Source of the DNA: Brockia lithotrophica
GTDB taxonomy: Bacteria > Bacillota > Bacilli > Thermicanales > DSM-22653
DNA length: 64,000 nucleotides
Assembly: GCA_003050565.1 (NCBI GenBank)
Contig: PEBW01000006.1
Coordinates: 62,001 to 126,000 of the forward strand
Direction: 5' to 3'
The notes beneath the pieces were generated by a model that was not told the DNA's origin, did not search any database, and saw only the letters and a list, made by a program, of their open reading frames with translations. Positions 41,146 to 52,290 of the stretch are shown piece after piece; within the stretch, counting starts at the first letter, position 1; the number at the start of each line of letters is the position of its first letter. Both the position numbers and the translations under genes were made by a program.

Positions 41146-42369
41146 TCACCTCGAAGAGAGCCACGCTTCCGGGTATGCCGCCGCCGCTACGACTTGAAGT
41201 GCGCGACGCGTCGCCGCGACGTCGTGGACGCGGAGGATGTGCGCTCCGCGGGCGGCGGCGAGGACGGCGGCAGCAAGGCTTGCCTCCAAACGCTCGGCGA
41301 CCGAAGCGCCCGTGATGGCCCCCAAAAAGCGCTTGCGGCTTGCGCCTACGAGCACGGGATAGCCCCAGGCGACGAGCTCTTCGAGGTCGCGGAGGAGGAC
41401 GAGGTTGTCGGCGGTCGTCTTGCCGAACCCGAATCCGGGATCGACGATGACCTGCTCTCGCCTTCCTCCCGCCTCGAGCAGGCGTTCGATAACCGCCGCA
41501 AGGTCGGCGATGACCGCCCGCATGGAAAGGGGGTTCTCTCGCCGCTCTTCTTCCGCAAAATCCAGGCGGTGCATGAGCACCACGGGCACTCCGCTGCGGA
41601 CGACGAGGGGGAGCATCGCCGCATCGTCGGCGAGGGCGGAGACGTCGTTGATCATGTGTGCGCCGCAGGCGAGAGCTCGCTCGGCGACCGCGGCGGAGCG
41701 CGTATCTACGGAGATAGGCAACGGGTAGTTCCGAAGGGCGCAGAGGACGGGCTCGAGTCTCCGCCACTGCTCTTCGGGAGCGACCGGCGTGGCTCCGGGG
41801 CGCGTAGACTCCGCCCCGACGTCCAAGAGATCGGCCCCCTCTTCGGCGATCTCCCACGCCCGCCGTACGGCGCTCTCGGGGGAGAAGAAGCGCCCCCCGT
41901 CGGAAAAAGAATCCGGCGTGACGTTGAGAATCCCCATGACGAGGGGGCGTTCACCGACGACGAGCGGCGACGCCCCGTGGGGAAGGGGGATTTCCTGCCG
42001 GCGCGGCGCGCGCACGGCCTCCGCGAGCAGGCGCGCGAGTTCCGCAAGCCCGAAAGGTTGGGACTTTAACTTGCGAAGAAACGGCGAGAGGCGCTTCCGC
42101 GGGAGAAGGAGGAGGGCGTCCGTAGTTTCGACGCGTAGCGCGGCCACCCCGCGGTGCACGGCGAGGTCTCCGCCGGCGGCGAGGGCCTCCTGCTTGAGGA
42201 GGTTTGCCGCCTTCAGGGAAAGCCTCTCGATCCAGAAGAGAACCACTTCCCCTTTGGGGGCCATGAGGGCGACGCCCGTAGCGTCGGCCCCCGTTGCCCG
42301 GAGGTAGGCGCGCAGACGCTCCGGCGGCAGAGGAGGGAGGCGGCGGACGCGCGGGGTTTGCTTGGCCAT
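41146..42369 (-). CDS. folP: Dihydropteroate synthase with N-terminal extension
   Basis: The product is 407 aa, about 130 longer than E. coli DHPS. The catalytic barrel begins near residue 135, with MGILNVTPDSFSDGG and later VDPGFGFGKTTADN and GASRKRFLG. The N-terminal domain (LRATGADATGVALMAPKGE) resembles extensions known in some Clostridia and thermophiles. The ATG at 42367-42369 follows GAGGTGAAG. pabA/B/C are not next to it. Confidence 0.93.
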   Translation of the reverse strand: MAKQTPRVRRLPPLPPERLRAYLRATGADATGVALMAPKGEVVLFWIERLSLKAANLLKQEALAAGGDLAVHRGVAALRVETTDALLLLPRKRLSPFLRKLKSQPFGLAELARLLAEAVRAPRRQEIPLPHGASPLVVGERPLVMGILNVTPDSFSDGGRFFSPESAVRRAWEIAEEGADLLDVGAESTRPGATPVAPEEQWRRLEPVLCALRNYPLPISVDTRSAAVAERALACGAHMINDVSALADDAAMLPLVVRSGVPVVLMHRLDFAEEERRENPLSMRAVIADLAAVIERLLEAGGRREQVIVDPGFGFGKTTADNLVLLRDLEELVAWGYPVLVGASRKRFLGAITGASVAERLEASLAAAVLAAARGAHILRVHDVAATRRALQVVAAAAYPEAWLSSR

Positions 42370-42379
42370 CTGCTTCACC

Positions 42380-43159
42380 TCATACGTCGTGCATCCGGTT
42401 TTTCCGGTATACCGTCCAAAGGCCGTACAAGGTGAGTTCCGGATCGTAGCGGTCGATTTCCCGGGAGGCGCGGGCGAAGGGCTCCCCCAGCCCCCCCGTG
42501 GCGATGACCTGCGTCGAACTCGGGAGAAGGGCCTTGAGGCGCCGCAAGATTCCCTCCACCTGGCCGAGCGTCCCGTAGAAGAGTCCTGCCTGAAGGGCGT
42601 CCACGGTGTTCTTCCCCAGAGGGCTCGGAGGAGCTTCCAGAGCGACCTTGGGGAGCTTGGCCGTGCGCGTGAAGAGGGCCTCCATTCCGATCTCCACGCC
42701 GGGGGCGATCACCCCCCCTTCGTAGGCACCATCCGCGCCGATCACGTCGAAAGTGGTCGCCGTACCGAAGTCCACGACGATGGCGGGAGCGCCGTAGCGC
42801 TCTCGGGCACCGACGGCGTTGGCCAATCGGTCGGCTCCGAGCTCGCGGGGGTTGTCGATGCGGATGGGGATCCCCGTTCGCACGCCGGGGCCGAGGATCA
42901 AGGGGTCGACGCCGAACAGCGCCCGCGCCGCCTCGCGCAGGGAAGACGTAAGGGGAGGGACGACGCTCCCCAAGACCACTCCTTCGACTTCCCCCGAAAG
43001 TCGCCCGGCGCGCGCAAGGGCGTGGGTGAAGAGGACGACCCACTCGTCCGCCGTCCGCCGCGCGTCGCTCGCAAAGCGAAAGACGTGTACGAGCTCTCCC
43101 CGGACGAAGATCCCGGCCGTAACGTTCGTATTGCCCACGTCGAGGGCGAAGATGCTCAC
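42380..43159 (-). CDS. coaX: Type III pantothenate kinase
   Basis: This is the first step of CoA synthesis. It is 259 aa. The P-loop-like DVGNTNVTAG, the ANAVGARERYGAPAIVVDFGTATTFD segment and GGVIAPGV mark the ASKHA-fold kinase. The GTG at 43157-43159 is chosen after GGGAGGGGG. It sits downstream of ftsH, as in Bacillus. Confidence 0.95.
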   Translation of the reverse strand: MSIFALDVGNTNVTAGIFVRGELVHVFRFASDARRTADEWVVLFTHALARAGRLSGEVEGVVLGSVVPPLTSSLREAARALFGVDPLILGPGVRTGIPIRIDNPRELGADRLANAVGARERYGAPAIVVDFGTATTFDVIGADGAYEGGVIAPGVEIGMEALFTRTAKLPKVALEAPPSPLGKNTVDALQAGLFYGTLGQVEGILRRLKALLPSSTQVIATGGLGEPFARASREIDRYDPELTLYGLWTVYRKNRMHDV

Positions 43160-43243
43160 GCCTTCCCCCTCCCAACGCAGAGGTGGGGCCCCGCGCCCCA
43201 CCCCCCTTCCCCGCGGACCAAACCGTTCGCCCGTGTGGGCGCT

Positions 43244-45172
<1,929 letters not shown>

Positions 45173-45209
45173 ACGGTCACTCCTCCTAGAATCCCCCGGG
45201 GTTCAAGTT

Positions 45210-45237
45210 ATTTTAGCACACCCCCCGAAAGGGGCAA
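45210..45237 (-). promoter_or_regulatory. Predicted sigma-A promoter for ftsH
   Basis: TTGCCC (45232-45237) and TAAAAT (45210-45215) are spaced by 16 bp, about 37 bases before the ftsH ATG. Confidence 0.6.
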
Positions 45238-45262
45238 AGCGCTCGAGCGCCGCGCGGTGCGA

Positions 45263-45817
45263 TTACCGCTTTTCCGCATAGACGCGGGACTTCAGAATCC
45301 CGACAAAGGGAAGGTTGCGGTAACGCTCCGCGTAGTCGAGGCCGTACCCGACGAGAAATTCGTCGGGGGCGGTGAAGCCCACGAGGTCGGGGACGAGGTC
45401 GACTTTGCGGCGCGCCGGCTTGTCGAGGAGGGTGACGATCTTCAGGCTCTTGGGATCTCGCCGCGCGAGGATGTCCACGAGGTAGCGAAGGGTAAGCCCC
45501 GTGTCGATGATGTCTTCGACGAGAAGGACGTGCCGGCCCGAAATGTCGTAGTCTAGGTCCTTGAGGATGCGCACGACGCCGGAAGAGCGCGTCGACGTGC
45601 CGTAACTCGAGACGACCATGTAGTCGATTTCCAGAGGGATGGGCATCTCGCGCGTGAGGTCGGCGAGAAAGTAGGAAGCCCCCTTGAGGATCCCGACGAC
45701 GAGGGGTACCTCATCCCGATACCACGAAGAGAGTTCCGTGCCGAGTTCCTTCACCCGGCGGCGAATGTCCTCGGCGGAGTAGAGGACGGACTGGATGTCG
45801 TCTAAAAGCGATTCCAT
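45263..45817 (-). CDS. hpt: Hypoxanthine phosphoribosyltransferase
   Basis: This purine-salvage enzyme is 184 aa. The PRPP-binding loop [14 protein letters not shown] and [12 protein letters not shown] are intact. The start ATG at 45815-45817 is fixed by an upstream stop in frame. The Shine-Dalgarno GGGAGGTGA lies 21 bases away, and a short GC hairpin (GCCC...GGGC) lies between. It is in the tilS-hpt-ftsH order of Bacillus. Confidence 0.95.
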   Translation of the reverse strand: MESLLDDIQSVLYSAEDIRRRVKELGTELSSWYRDEVPLVVGILKGASYFLADLTREMPIPLEIDYMVVSSYGTSTRSSGVVRILKDLDYDISGRHVLLVEDIIDTGLTLRYLVDILARRDPKSLKIVTLLDKPARRKVDLVPDLVGFTAPDEFLVGYGLDYAERYRNLPFVGILKSRVYAEKR

Positions 45818-45838
45818 GGACGGGCCCGCGGGCGGGCT

Positions 45839-47281
45839 TCACCTCCCCTTTCGACGTTTGCAAAAATGCCGCCAAAACCGCCGTACAAAAGGCGACGTGC
45901 ACCATCCGACGTCGACTACGACTTTTTCCCCCGGTACGCCTCCCGTCGGCATCGAAGACACACCGGGTACCCACACGATTCGCCCCCCCTGTTCACCCAC
46001 GGGCCAAGCTTCCCGCAGGCGGGGAGGAACCCCCGCCAACCGCAAGAGTTCGCGCACTTCTCGCGGGCCCCACGGCGTTTCGAGGCGATCCCCGGGTCTC
46101 CGCGATCGGAAGATGAAGGGCAGGTCGGGGGAAAGGGAAAGGGTCGCGCGGCACGCTACTTCCTTTTCGTCTTCTTCGTCCTCGTCCGCAGCACCTGCAC
46201 TTTCACTCAGGTGCCGGACGCGTACGGAGCACCCGAAGGAAGGAATCCGCACGGTTCCCGGCCAATTCACGGCGGAGGCGTATGCCCTGCGCTCCCCTTC
46301 GCGCACCCACAGGACGTACCCACCCTGCCTTTCCACGGTCACGCCTCCCGGCAAGCTCACGGCACGCCGCTCCCCCAGCACCACCTCGAGGGAGGCCTGC
46401 ACGTCCTCGTAGGTGAGAGACGCGCGGCCGCGGCGAAGCTCCGCCCAGGCCAAGCGGACCGCACGTCGCAGGACGGGCAAGGGGAGTCCCGCGAGCGCCG
46501 ACCAGCAAACGAGGAGAGTACCGGGAAAGGCGAGAAGACGCCTCCGGAGGAATTTCCGCGCCGCCTCCTCCAAAAAGGCCTCATCCTCCCCGAGTACGTT
46601 CGTGAGGCGGACGACGTGGCGCGCCGCCGACGGTGCAAGCTCCTCCACCAGAGGAAGGAGGAGATGGCGCAGGCGGTTCCGAACGTACGCGAGAGACCGG
46701 TTCGAGGCGTCTTCCCGCCAAGGTACCCCATGGCGGTCGGCATAGGCTTCGATGGAGCGCCTACGGACGGGAAGGAGGGGGCGGAGGAGGCGTCGGTCGA
46801 ACAACGGACGAACCACCGGGATTCCTCCGAGACCCCGGGGACCTGCGCCTCGGAAAAGGCGCAGGAAAAAGGTCTCTACTACGTCGTCGAGGTTGTGCGC
46901 GGTGAGCACGGCCGAAGCCCGGGCCTCCCGGGCCGCGTGCGCGAAGAGATCGTAGCGCAAGGCGCGCGCGGTTCCCTGGACGTTGCCGCCGGCCGGAGGA
47001 AAGGGAAGGGCGTACACGAAACACGGCACTCCCCACGCTTCGGCAACGGCGCGAACGAAGCGCGCGTCTTCCACGGCGGCAGCACCCCGCAGCCGATGGT
47101 CGACGTGGAGACAGACGGGGCGAACGGGGATGGGCATGAGAAAGCGGAAAAGGTGGAGGAGGGTCATGGAATCTACCCCGCCGGAGACCGCGAGGAGGAC
47201 CGTCTCGTACGGTGCGAGAAGCCGTTCTTCCCACAACCATGCCGGAACGGCCTCCGGCGCTCCGAGTTCTTCCAGCGGCAC
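45839..47281 (-). CDS. tilS: tRNA(Ile)-lysidine synthetase
   Basis: This enzyme modifies C34 of tRNA-Ile2 to lysidine. The product is 480 aa. The P-loop LAVSGGVDSMT is at residues 31-41, and HNLDDVVETFFLRLFRGAG is conserved. An acidic insert DEDEEDEKE occurs late in the C-terminal domain. The GTG at 47279-47281 has GGAGG 8 bp upstream. Confidence 0.94.
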   Translation of the reverse strand: MPLEELGAPEAVPAWLWEERLLAPYETVLLAVSGGVDSMTLLHLFRFLMPIPVRPVCLHVDHRLRGAAAVEDARFVRAVAEAWGVPCFVYALPFPPAGGNVQGTARALRYDLFAHAAREARASAVLTAHNLDDVVETFFLRLFRGAGPRGLGGIPVVRPLFDRRLLRPLLPVRRRSIEAYADRHGVPWREDASNRSLAYVRNRLRHLLLPLVEELAPSAARHVVRLTNVLGEDEAFLEEAARKFLRRRLLAFPGTLLVCWSALAGLPLPVLRRAVRLAWAELRRGRASLTYEDVQASLEVVLGERRAVSLPGGVTVERQGGYVLWVREGERRAYASAVNWPGTVRIPSFGCSVRVRHLSESAGAADEDEEDEKEVACRATLSLSPDLPFIFRSRRPGDRLETPWGPREVRELLRLAGVPPRLREAWPVGEQGGRIVWVPGVSSMPTGGVPGEKVVVDVGWCTSPFVRRFWRHFCKRRKGR

Positions 47282-47443
47282 AAGACCTTCCTCCTCTCCC
47301 ACGCACGCCGTCCCTCGCCCGAAAACGCGACCTCTCCTTACGCAGCAAAGAGTGACAAGCCAGCCGTGCCCGCGACGCCTCTTGCGCGAAGAGCCCGGAG
47401 GCTCTTGTGTTCCGTGAAGGGACGGAAGGGTTGCCCTGGAAGC

Positions 47444-47472
47444 ATTATATCCCCTTTTCCCCTTTGCTTCCA
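47444..47472 (-). promoter_or_regulatory. Predicted promoter for tilS-hpt
   Basis: A perfect -10 TATAAT (47444-47449) with a weak -35 TGGAAG (47467-47472) is spaced by 17 bp. The leader contains an AAGAGCC/GGCTCTT hairpin (47389-47406). No terminator follows spoIIE. Confidence 0.5.
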
Positions 47473-47511
47473 CGAACCCCGGCGTTTGCGCGCTTGGCGC
47501 CTCCGCGCGGA

Positions 47512-49893
47512 TCACGATACGCCTTCCAGGTGATCGCGCACTTCCCGGGGGGAAAACACGGCCCAGGGAAGACGAACCTCTTCGATGCGCGCCGCGACGA
47601 CGGTCATGTCGTCCTTGGGGGAAAGCCCCGTAAGACGCATGGCCTTTTCCAAGATGAGGTCGGCGACGACGTGGGGATCCTCGGCGTCGATACGCGTAAT
47701 CACCTGGCGAAACCAGGCGTCGCGGCCCTCTTCGGGCCGAGCCTCGTACACCCCGTCGCTCAAAAACACGAGGAGGTCACCGGGGACGAGCTTGCGCACA
47801 AGCGGCTCCACGTGCACGTCGGGGAAGACCCCGACGGGCAGACTTCTCCCCTCCAAGGTAAAGACGCGGTCTCCCCGCCGAATGAAAGTCGGCGGGGCCG
47901 CGACTTTGAGAAATTTTGCCTCCGCCGTGCGCAGGTCGACGAGGGCGAAGTCGAGGGTGGCAAAGCGCTCGCCGTCCGCCTGCAAGGCGAGGACGGTATT
48001 CACGGTGCGGAGGGCGAAGTCTTCGGCGACGCCCACGGCGAGCGCCTCTCGCAGGAGGTCGACCGCCGTCTGCGACGCGAAGCGAGCTCGCTCTCCGTTC
48101 CCCATCCCGTCGCTTAGCCCAACGAGGTAGAGGCGCGGGGAAAGCTCCACCGCCAACGTGCTGTCCCCGCTCAACACCCCGCCTCCGGCCGCCGCCTGAA
48201 CGACGCCCACCTCTACGTGGTAGCGCTTTGTCGAGAGAAAGCGGGCTACGAGGAGCCCGCCGCTCCTCACCTCGAGTCCTCCCTTGGCGAGGGTGAGGGG
48301 TTCTCCGAGAAGGCGCGAGAGCGCTGCGGTGACCCCGGGAGAAACTTCTCCCAGAAGGGCGACGCGGACCTCCACGCGGCCCGGCTCGTGCCGGAGGAGT
48401 TCGACCGAGTGCACGGGGTACCCTTCGCGTTCGAGGGCACGGGCGAGTTCTTCTGCGCGGCGCCGGAGGGGACGCGGTTCGCGATCGAGTTCGCCGGCAA
48501 ACCCGCCGAGGACCAGAGAAAGACCGCCGAGGTACTCCGCGGCCCGCAAGCGCACCTCGAAGAAGCGACGCTCGGTCTCCTCCTTGAGACGTTCCTCTTC
48601 CCGAGCCTCTTCGAGGACGCGGCGCAAATCGTCCACGTGGGGACAGCGGATCCGCCACGAACGCAGGAATTCTTCATCGGCGGGGTTGCGGACAAACGAG
48701 GCGAAGAAGCGATAGGTGTCTTCGAACTCCTTTTTCCAGCAGATCTCCCGGCGAAAGCACGTGTGACACACGCGACGCGCGACGGAACCTACGAGGGCCT
48801 CCGTCTTTCGTTCTTCGGCATCCGCCGGACGCCCTTCGCCGAGCCGAGTGCCGATCCGCGCAAAGAGGTCGGCAAAGCGGCGGATCCGTTCCGCAGCGGC
48901 AGCGCGCACCTCTCGAAAGTGTAGCTCTTCTTCTTCGAGATATGAAGGACTCCCCGGGATAAGGCGGGCGATACTCCGCTCCACCGCCTCAGGAACGAGC
49001 CAAAAGAGTCCTAGGGCCCAAAGGGAAGCGATCGTCGAAGACCAGAGGACCTCCGGGGTGTCCCGCAAAAGGGTAAAGAGGGCCGCACCGAGGAAAAACC
49101 CCAGGCTTGTTCCCGCCTTTCCTACGGGACGTAGAAGACCGCCGAGGAGACCGGAAAACGCGAGGAGGCTGAGTTGCTCGAGGTAGGAAAGATCGCCGAG
49201 GCCCATGACAAGCCCAAGGAGAACCCCGGCCGTCGCGCCAACCGTAGCTCCGCCCGCATGCGCGAGGAGGAGAAGAAAGCCGCGGCTTACGATGTGCCCG
49301 AGGGAGATACCCCCTACGTCCACTCCAAGCATGCCCGTGAGGAGCGACCCGAGGACGATGAGGAACGCCACGAGTTCCTCGTGGCTAATCGCAAAACCGA
49401 AACCTCGGTGCACGAGGAGCGGCAACGCCTGCAAAAAGATGAACACGAGGGCGAAGGCGAGGAGGCCGTTGAGGAGGGCAAACGGCCACACTTCGGCAAA
49501 GGTACGCGAGACGAAGGCGCGAACCCCTCCGTCCGCCAGAACGACCGCTCCGGCGACGACGAGCCCGAGATAGGTAGGCGTGCTTCGGATGGGCGCGGCC
49601 AACCCATGGTACGCGAGAAAAAACAAGGGGAGAAAAGCGGCAAAGGATGCCGCGTGGGGGAGGGGGGACAAAAGCGCCCCCAAGCCGAGCGCAAAAAACG
49701 CGAGCGGCCAGCGCTCGCGCAAGGCGTGAAAGACCACAGCAAAAAAGGCAAACGGGAAAGGGTACAGTTCCCCAAGGAGAGTTGCCCTCCCGAGAAAAAA
49801 AGACGTCGCGAAGAGGAGTGCCGAACGCCAGGGGAGCGCGCGAAACAGGCGTTGGGCGCGGGGAAACGCCACCGCCTCCACGAGCGTGCGCAT
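47512..49893 (-). CDS. spoIIE: Stage II sporulation protein E (PP2C phosphatase)
   Basis: SpoIIE sits at the polar septum and dephosphorylates SpoIIAA to activate sigma-F. It is 793 aa (B. subtilis 827). The N half has about ten membrane helices, followed by a linker with a cysteine cluster (CHTCFRREICW). The PP2C domain has LSDGMGNGERA near residue 596 and LSDGVYEARP and KDDMTVV near the end. The ATG at 49891-49893 follows GGGAGGG. Confidence 0.96.
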   Translation of the reverse strand: MRTLVEAVAFPRAQRLFRALPWRSALLFATSFFLGRATLLGELYPFPFAFFAVVFHALRERWPLAFFALGLGALLSPLPHAASFAAFLPLFFLAYHGLAAPIRSTPTYLGLVVAGAVVLADGGVRAFVSRTFAEVWPFALLNGLLAFALVFIFLQALPLLVHRGFGFAISHEELVAFLIVLGSLLTGMLGVDVGGISLGHIVSRGFLLLLAHAGGATVGATAGVLLGLVMGLGDLSYLEQLSLLAFSGLLGGLLRPVGKAGTSLGFFLGAALFTLLRDTPEVLWSSTIASLWALGLFWLVPEAVERSIARLIPGSPSYLEEEELHFREVRAAAAERIRRFADLFARIGTRLGEGRPADAEERKTEALVGSVARRVCHTCFRREICWKKEFEDTYRFFASFVRNPADEEFLRSWRIRCPHVDDLRRVLEEAREEERLKEETERRFFEVRLRAAEYLGGLSLVLGGFAGELDREPRPLRRRAEELARALEREGYPVHSVELLRHEPGRVEVRVALLGEVSPGVTAALSRLLGEPLTLAKGGLEVRSGGLLVARFLSTKRYHVEVGVVQAAAGGGVLSGDSTLAVELSPRLYLVGLSDGMGNGERARFASQTAVDLLREALAVGVAEDFALRTVNTVLALQADGERFATLDFALVDLRTAEAKFLKVAAPPTFIRRGDRVFTLEGRSLPVGVFPDVHVEPLVRKLVPGDLLVFLSDGVYEARPEEGRDAWFRQVITRIDAEDPHVVADLILEKAMRLTGLSPKDDMTVVAARIEEVRLPWAVFSPREVRDHLEGVS

Positions 49894-49925
49894 GCCGAAA
49901 CCCTCCCTCTCGCAGCTTGTCCCCC

Positions 49926-49959
49926 AGTATAGGGGGCGGAGGGAGGAAAGCGTGTTGAA
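49926..49959 (-). promoter_or_regulatory. Spo0A-type spoIIE promoter
   Basis: TTCAAC (49954-49959) and TATACT (49926-49931) are spaced by 22 bp, like the unusual spacing of Spo0A-activated spoIIE and spoIIG promoters. A TGTCGGG at 49985-49991 (minus strand) is a near Spo0A box. Confidence 0.55.
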
Positions 49960-50084
49960 GTCCGTCTGGGGGGAGAAAGTTTTTCCCGACACAGTCCCTC
50001 TCAAGACTTCGTAGCTCGTTCCCGTTCGCGGGCCGGGCAACGGCTTCACACTCGCCGTGTGAACTCCGGCGAGGGGGAGGGCTT

Positions 50085-51074
50085 TCAGCCGACCGAGCGC
50101 GGGAGAAATCCCATGCGTTCTCGGGCGAGGGCCAGCGTCACACGGGCTTTGGCTTCGGCCCGCTCCGCCCCTTCTGCCAGCAGGCGATCGACCTCGCTGT
50201 CCAGAAGTTCGAGCGCACGGTCGCGGAGAGGTTCGACGACGGAAACGATCGCCTCGGCGACGTCCTCCTTGAAGGCCTTGTAGCTCGCCCCCGCGTAGCG
50301 CGTCTCGAGCTCGGGAATGGGTATCCCCGTGGAAAGGCTCATGAGGACGAGAAGGTTAGAGATTCCGGGCTTTTGTTCCGGATCGTAGCGAATTTCCTGT
50401 CCCGAATCCGTAGTCGCACGCCGGATTTTGCGGCGAATCACCTCCGGGGGATCGCTCAAGTTGATTCGGCTCGCATCGTTGGGGTTCGATTTGGACATTT
50501 TCTTCGTCGGATCGTCGAGGGACATGATGCGCGCTCCGACGGGGGGAATGAGCGCCTCCGGGACGACAAAGGTCGGGCCGAAATCGCGGTTAAACCTCTC
50601 CGCGAGGTCGCGGGTGAGTTCGAGGTGCTGCTTTTGATCTTCGCCTACCGGGACGTGCGTAGTTTGATACAGGAGAATGTCCGCGGCCATGAGGGCGGGA
50701 TACGTGAAAAGTCCCGCAGAAACCGTATCCTTCCCCTCGCTCTTTTCCTTGAACTGCGTCATCCGCATGAGTTCCCCGAAGCGAACGACGCAGGTGAGAA
50801 GCCACGCGAGTTCCGTGTGTGCGGACACGTGCGACTGCACGAAGAGCACGGATTTCCGGGGATCGAGACCGCTTGCCACGTAGTAACGCGCGACATTGCG
50901 GGTCTGCGCGGCAAGGGCCGCGGGATCGTGCGGGACGGTGACGGCGTGGAGGTCTACGATGCTGTAGTACGCTTCCCTTGCGACGTCCTGGAGGGCGACG
51001 AAGTGGCGAATCGCCCCGAAATAATTTCCCAAGGTGAGGGTACCGGTTGGCTGGACGCCCGAAAACACGATCAT
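50085..51074 (-). CDS. trpS: Tryptophanyl-tRNA synthetase
   Basis: This class I synthetase is 329 aa (B. subtilis 330). The motifs PTGTLTLGNY (9-18) and KKMSKSNP (about 190) are intact. The ATG at 51072-51074 matches homologues (MIVFSGVQP). A perfect AAGGAGGTG Shine-Dalgarno lies 39 bases upstream (51114-51122), with a GC-rich palindrome between. It sits between divIC and spoIIE, which is not the Bacillus location. Confidence 0.95.
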   Translation of the reverse strand: MIVFSGVQPTGTLTLGNYFGAIRHFVALQDVAREAYYSIVDLHAVTVPHDPAALAAQTRNVARYYVASGLDPRKSVLFVQSHVSAHTELAWLLTCVVRFGELMRMTQFKEKSEGKDTVSAGLFTYPALMAADILLYQTTHVPVGEDQKQHLELTRDLAERFNRDFGPTFVVPEALIPPVGARIMSLDDPTKKMSKSNPNDASRINLSDPPEVIRRKIRRATTDSGQEIRYDPEQKPGISNLLVLMSLSTGIPIPELETRYAGASYKAFKEDVAEAIVSVVEPLRDRALELLDSEVDRLLAEGAERAEAKARVTLALARERMGFLPRSVG

Positions 51075-51137
51075 CTGCGCTTTTCCGGCGCGCCGGACAG
51101 CGTGCCGGGGATCCACCTCCTTTGCCACATGCGGGCG

Positions 51138-51503
51138 TCAGCGAGAAGACTTCCGGGGCGGGGGAGAGGAGGCTTCCGGCGCGGGGGCCGAAACAGACAG
51201 GGGGTCCCAATCAAAGAGGATCTCCCCCGGCTTTCCCACGAGAAAGAAGCGGCGCGCCAGCGCCCCCGCAACCTCCGGATCTTCGAGGCGCGCCTTCTCC
51301 CACAAGAGGCGCGCGCGCTCCTCGGCCAAAGAGGCGTATGTCTGGGCGAGGCGGTCGCGTTCCGCTTGGCGGGCGTGGATAAGCCGTTCCTGCCGCACAA
51401 ACTGGGGGACGAGGCTCAGGAGGAAGACGGCGAGAAGGAAGCGCGCCAAGCGGAGCCGGCGCTTGCGAATTTCTTCCGGGCTGTTCCCCCGCCCTCCGGA
51501 CAC
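51138..51503 (-). CDS. divIC: Septum formation initiator DivIC/FtsB
   Basis: This 121-aa division protein has one N-terminal helix (LARFLLAVFLLSLVPQF), a coiled coil (QAERDRLAQTYASLAEE) and a FtsB-type end (FFLVGKPGEILFDW). The tail is Ser/Pro-rich. The GTG at 51501-51503 is chosen. It lies between yabQ and trpS. Confidence 0.88.
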   Translation of the reverse strand: MSGGRGNSPEEIRKRRLRLARFLLAVFLLSLVPQFVRQERLIHARQAERDRLAQTYASLAEERARLLWEKARLEDPEVAGALARRFFLVGKPGEILFDWDPLSVSAPAPEASSPPPRKSSR

Positions 51504-51510
51504 GACGTCT

Positions 51511-51975
51511 TCACTCCCTTTCCTTACGCGTGACAAACGCCCGTACCCAAAGTGTAGCGTTCCGGATACCGTTTTCCAAGGGCCGAAGCAGACGGGCGAG
51601 GAAGGCGAGGAGCTTCCCGGAGATTCGCAGGAAATCCCCCGTTCTTCGCCCGATGAGGAAGAAGGGAAAAAGCGCGAGTCGAACGACCTGCCAAACGGCA
51701 CGCGGAAGGTGAGCGGGGATGGGGGGGACGAGCGAACGGTACAGGGCCGCGCCGGCAAGCGCACCCAAGAGTAAACCCGGAAGGTGCTTCCCACCCGTGC
51801 CCACCTGCGCGAACGTCGCAAACGCGAGTGCCCAAACGACGAACAGAAGACCTTCGCCGACGTGAAAGGCAATACCCCGATGCTGCGCGGACACGGACAC
51901 GAGATACAAGGCGTGGAGGAACGCCAAAAGGGCACCGAGAAGCGCGGCGGAGAGAAGCGCGGCGATTTCGGACAT
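51511..51975 (-). CDS. yabQ: Spore cortex biosynthesis protein YabQ
   Basis: This 154-aa membrane protein has about four helices (SAALLGALLAFLHALYLV and LLFVVWALAFATFA among them). YabQ is needed for cortex formation in B. subtilis. The ATG at 51973-51975 follows yabP by 4 bp. Confidence 0.9.
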   Translation of the reverse strand: MSEIAALLSAALLGALLAFLHALYLVSVSAQHRGIAFHVGEGLLFVVWALAFATFAQVGTGGKHLPGLLLGALAGAALYRSLVPPIPAHLPRAVWQVVRLALFPFFLIGRRTGDFLRISGKLLAFLARLLRPLENGIRNATLWVRAFVTRKERE

Positions 51976-51979
51976 GACC

Positions 51980-52252
51980 CTACCCGAACAACCTTCCGAA
52001 AAGACCTCGGCGTTCGCGACCTTGGCCCTCTTCGAGATAGAGCATCTCGTCAATGCGCCCTTCGATGGCGATGTCCCCCACCTCGACGTCAAGGTGCCGC
52101 AAGGTGAGCCCCTCTCCGCGGATGAGAAGGTATCCTTCCTTCGTCTCCACGAGGAACTCCTCTTCGTCAAAGCGATCGACCTTTACCACGCCGGATACGG
52201 CGAGGTATTTCCTTCCCTTTAGGGCGAGCTCGTGCCCGGCGTTTGCCGCCAT
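51980..52252 (-). CDS. yabP: Spore protein YabP
   Basis: YabP is a 90-aa spore cortex protein. It carries GRKYLAVSGVVKVDRFDEEE and LRHLDVEVGDIAIEGRIDEM, the family signature. The ATG at 52250-52252 is preferred over a GTG two codons earlier. It is cotranscribed with yabQ. Confidence 0.93.
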   Translation of the reverse strand: MAANAGHELALKGRKYLAVSGVVKVDRFDEEEFLVETKEGYLLIRGEGLTLRHLDVEVGDIAIEGRIDEMLYLEEGQGRERRGLFGRLFG

Positions 52253-52290
52253 AGCCACCCCCCCAAACCCGTCCCACTCTTTCCTGTGGA

